Source of the DNA: Pseudomonas profundi
GTDB taxonomy: Bacteria > Pseudomonadota > Gammaproteobacteria > Pseudomonadales > Pseudomonadaceae
Assembly (NCBI RefSeq): GCF_008638305.1
Contig: NZ_VTPZ01000008.1
Span: 1 to 64,000, forward strand
Direction: 5' to 3'
DNA length: 64,000 nt
The notes under the pieces were generated by a model. It had not been told where the DNA came from. It ran no database searches and saw only the letters and a list, made by a program, of their open reading frames with translations. Of this stretch, positions 63,451-64,000 are shown piece after piece. Made by a program: the position numbers and the translations under genes. Positions within the stretch are counted from its first letter, which is position 1; every line of letters starts with the position of its first letter.

Positions 63451-64000
63451 ATGGACATGGGTTCTAAACGGGTTCTGATAGTCGACGATTCGCGCTCGGC
63501 ACGCCACGTCTTGAAACGCCAGCTAAAGCAGCACGGACTCGTAGTGGATGAAGTGGATTCAGCCGAAGACGCTTTGCAGTATCTTCTGTATCGAAGACCG
63601 CACGCTATTTTCATGGATCACACCATGCCGGGCATGGATGGCTTCCAGGCTGTACGCATCATCAAGGGCAACCCCGCCACCGGGATGATCCCCGTCATGA
63701 TGTACACCTCAAAGGAGGGGGGCGACGTTTTTCTCGGTCAGGCCAGGGCTCTTGGTGCCGTCGGGGTGATTCCCAAGGGCATCGAGTCTGCAGACCTGGC
63801 TGCCGCGCTGGATTCGCTGAAGTTGCTGGAGCCGGAGGAAGAGCCGGCGCCTGTTCAGAAGATTGCAACCGAAACAGCTGGTGCGCCTGCTGTGGCGGCG
63901 GAAGCCGAGACGCTCGGGCGCGAGGCGGCAGAGGAGGCGATGTTCAGGTTTATGCGGCCGCATCTGGACGCCCATGCACGCCGAATGCAGTCAATCGTCA
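63451..64000 (+). CDS. Response regulator receiver protein, truncated by window end
   Basis: The first 183 codons are visible. The receiver domain has VLIVDDSRSARHVL with the acidic Asp pair, the phosphorylated Asp in AIFMDHTMPGMDGFQ, Thr/Ser in MMYTSKEG and Lys in GVIPKG. An acidic Ala/Glu-rich linker follows, then MFRFMRPHLDAHARRMQ at the edge, which could start a second domain. I start at ATG 63451 (AAGGG upstream); in-frame ATGs at 63433 and 63457 are possible. The output function lies outside the window. Confidence 0.85.
   Translation, partial: MDMGSKRVLIVDDSRSARHVLKRQLKQHGLVVDEVDSAEDALQYLLYRRPHAIFMDHTMPGMDGFQAVRIIKGNPATGMIPVMMYTSKEGGDVFLGQARALGAVGVIPKGIESADLAAALDSLKLLEPEEEPAPVQKIATETAGAPAVAAEAETLGREAAEEAMFRFMRPHLDAHARRMQSIV

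Noticed and set aside
1-64000. Insertion sequence, prophage, integrative element or tRNA genes
   Set aside because: No transposase, integrase, phage structural protein, attachment repeat flanking cargo, or tRNA cloverleaf was seen.

Overview
The window reads as a stretch of a Pseudomonas-type gammaproteobacterial chromosome, about 60 percent GC by eye. Family-level markers point to Pseudomonadaceae: the metG, rnfABCDGE, nth block with a 59-residue PA3496-like gene beside it, an OprD porin, a DUF2388 protein, YcgN, a caa3 oxidase cluster and an entericidin. A marine or Halopseudomonas-like relative is possible but the sequence here cannot prove it. No rRNA, tRNA, prophage, transposase or CRISPR array was found.

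The most informative part is 2.6-15.0 kb. The minus-strand operon (permease, ATPase, two DUF1989 proteins, a biotin carboxylase of the 'urea carboxylase' type, allophanate hydrolase) would normally be annotated as urea degradation. A guanidine-I (ykkC) riboswitch lies at its head (11318-11412, minus). A compact guanidine-II (mini-ykkC) riboswitch sits inside the operon just before the carboxylase (8096-8140, minus). A second guanidine-II-like pair of ACGA hairpins (11755-11845, plus) precedes the divergent operon: a 2-oxoglutarate/Fe(II) oxygenase, an unrecognised 315-residue protein and the missing substrate-binding protein of the transporter. The coherent reading is a guanidine-responsive locus: import, carboxylation to carboxyguanidine, deimination to allophanate, and hydrolysis to ammonia and CO2. 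The new part would be an oxygenase plus partner that releases guanidine from, or otherwise processes, a guanidino compound.

Other regions: 0.2-2.6 kb, TetR regulator, divergent DUF2855 protein and a VOC protein. 15-17 kb, hotdog-fold protein and nitronate monooxygenase, followed by about 690 bp of structured repeats. 17.7-25.9 kb, ABC exporter, SGNH hydrolase, spermidine-synthase-like protein, SprT, flavodoxin-like reductase, MFS permease, DnaJ-related protein and YIP1 protein. 26-28 kb, ttcA, a Tag-like glycosylase and an NlpC/P60 lipoprotein. 28-32 kb (minus), methyltransferase, CPBP protease, patatin and OprD porin. 32-39 kb, Na+/H+ antiporter family, argG, gloA, a helical membrane protein, dgt, a glutaredoxin-like protein and YcgN. 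39-41.5 kb, a signal-peptide MlaA overlapping an alpha/beta hydrolase.

From 41.8 to 50.9 kb (minus) lie the PA3496-like gene, nth, rnfEGDCBA and metG, which cover DNA base-excision repair, an ion-translocating electron-transfer complex and methionyl-tRNA synthesis. From 51 to 53.3 kb are an entericidin, a two-OB-fold periplasmic protein and a CANT1-type apyrase that is unusual for bacteria. From 53.6 to 59.9 kb is a caa3-type cytochrome c oxidase operon with CtaG and two extra c-type cytochromes. From 59.9 kb to the end are an Asp/Glu racemase, a DUF4105 protein, a DUF2388 protein and a truncated response regulator. Several families of dispersed palindromic repeats lie in the gaps.
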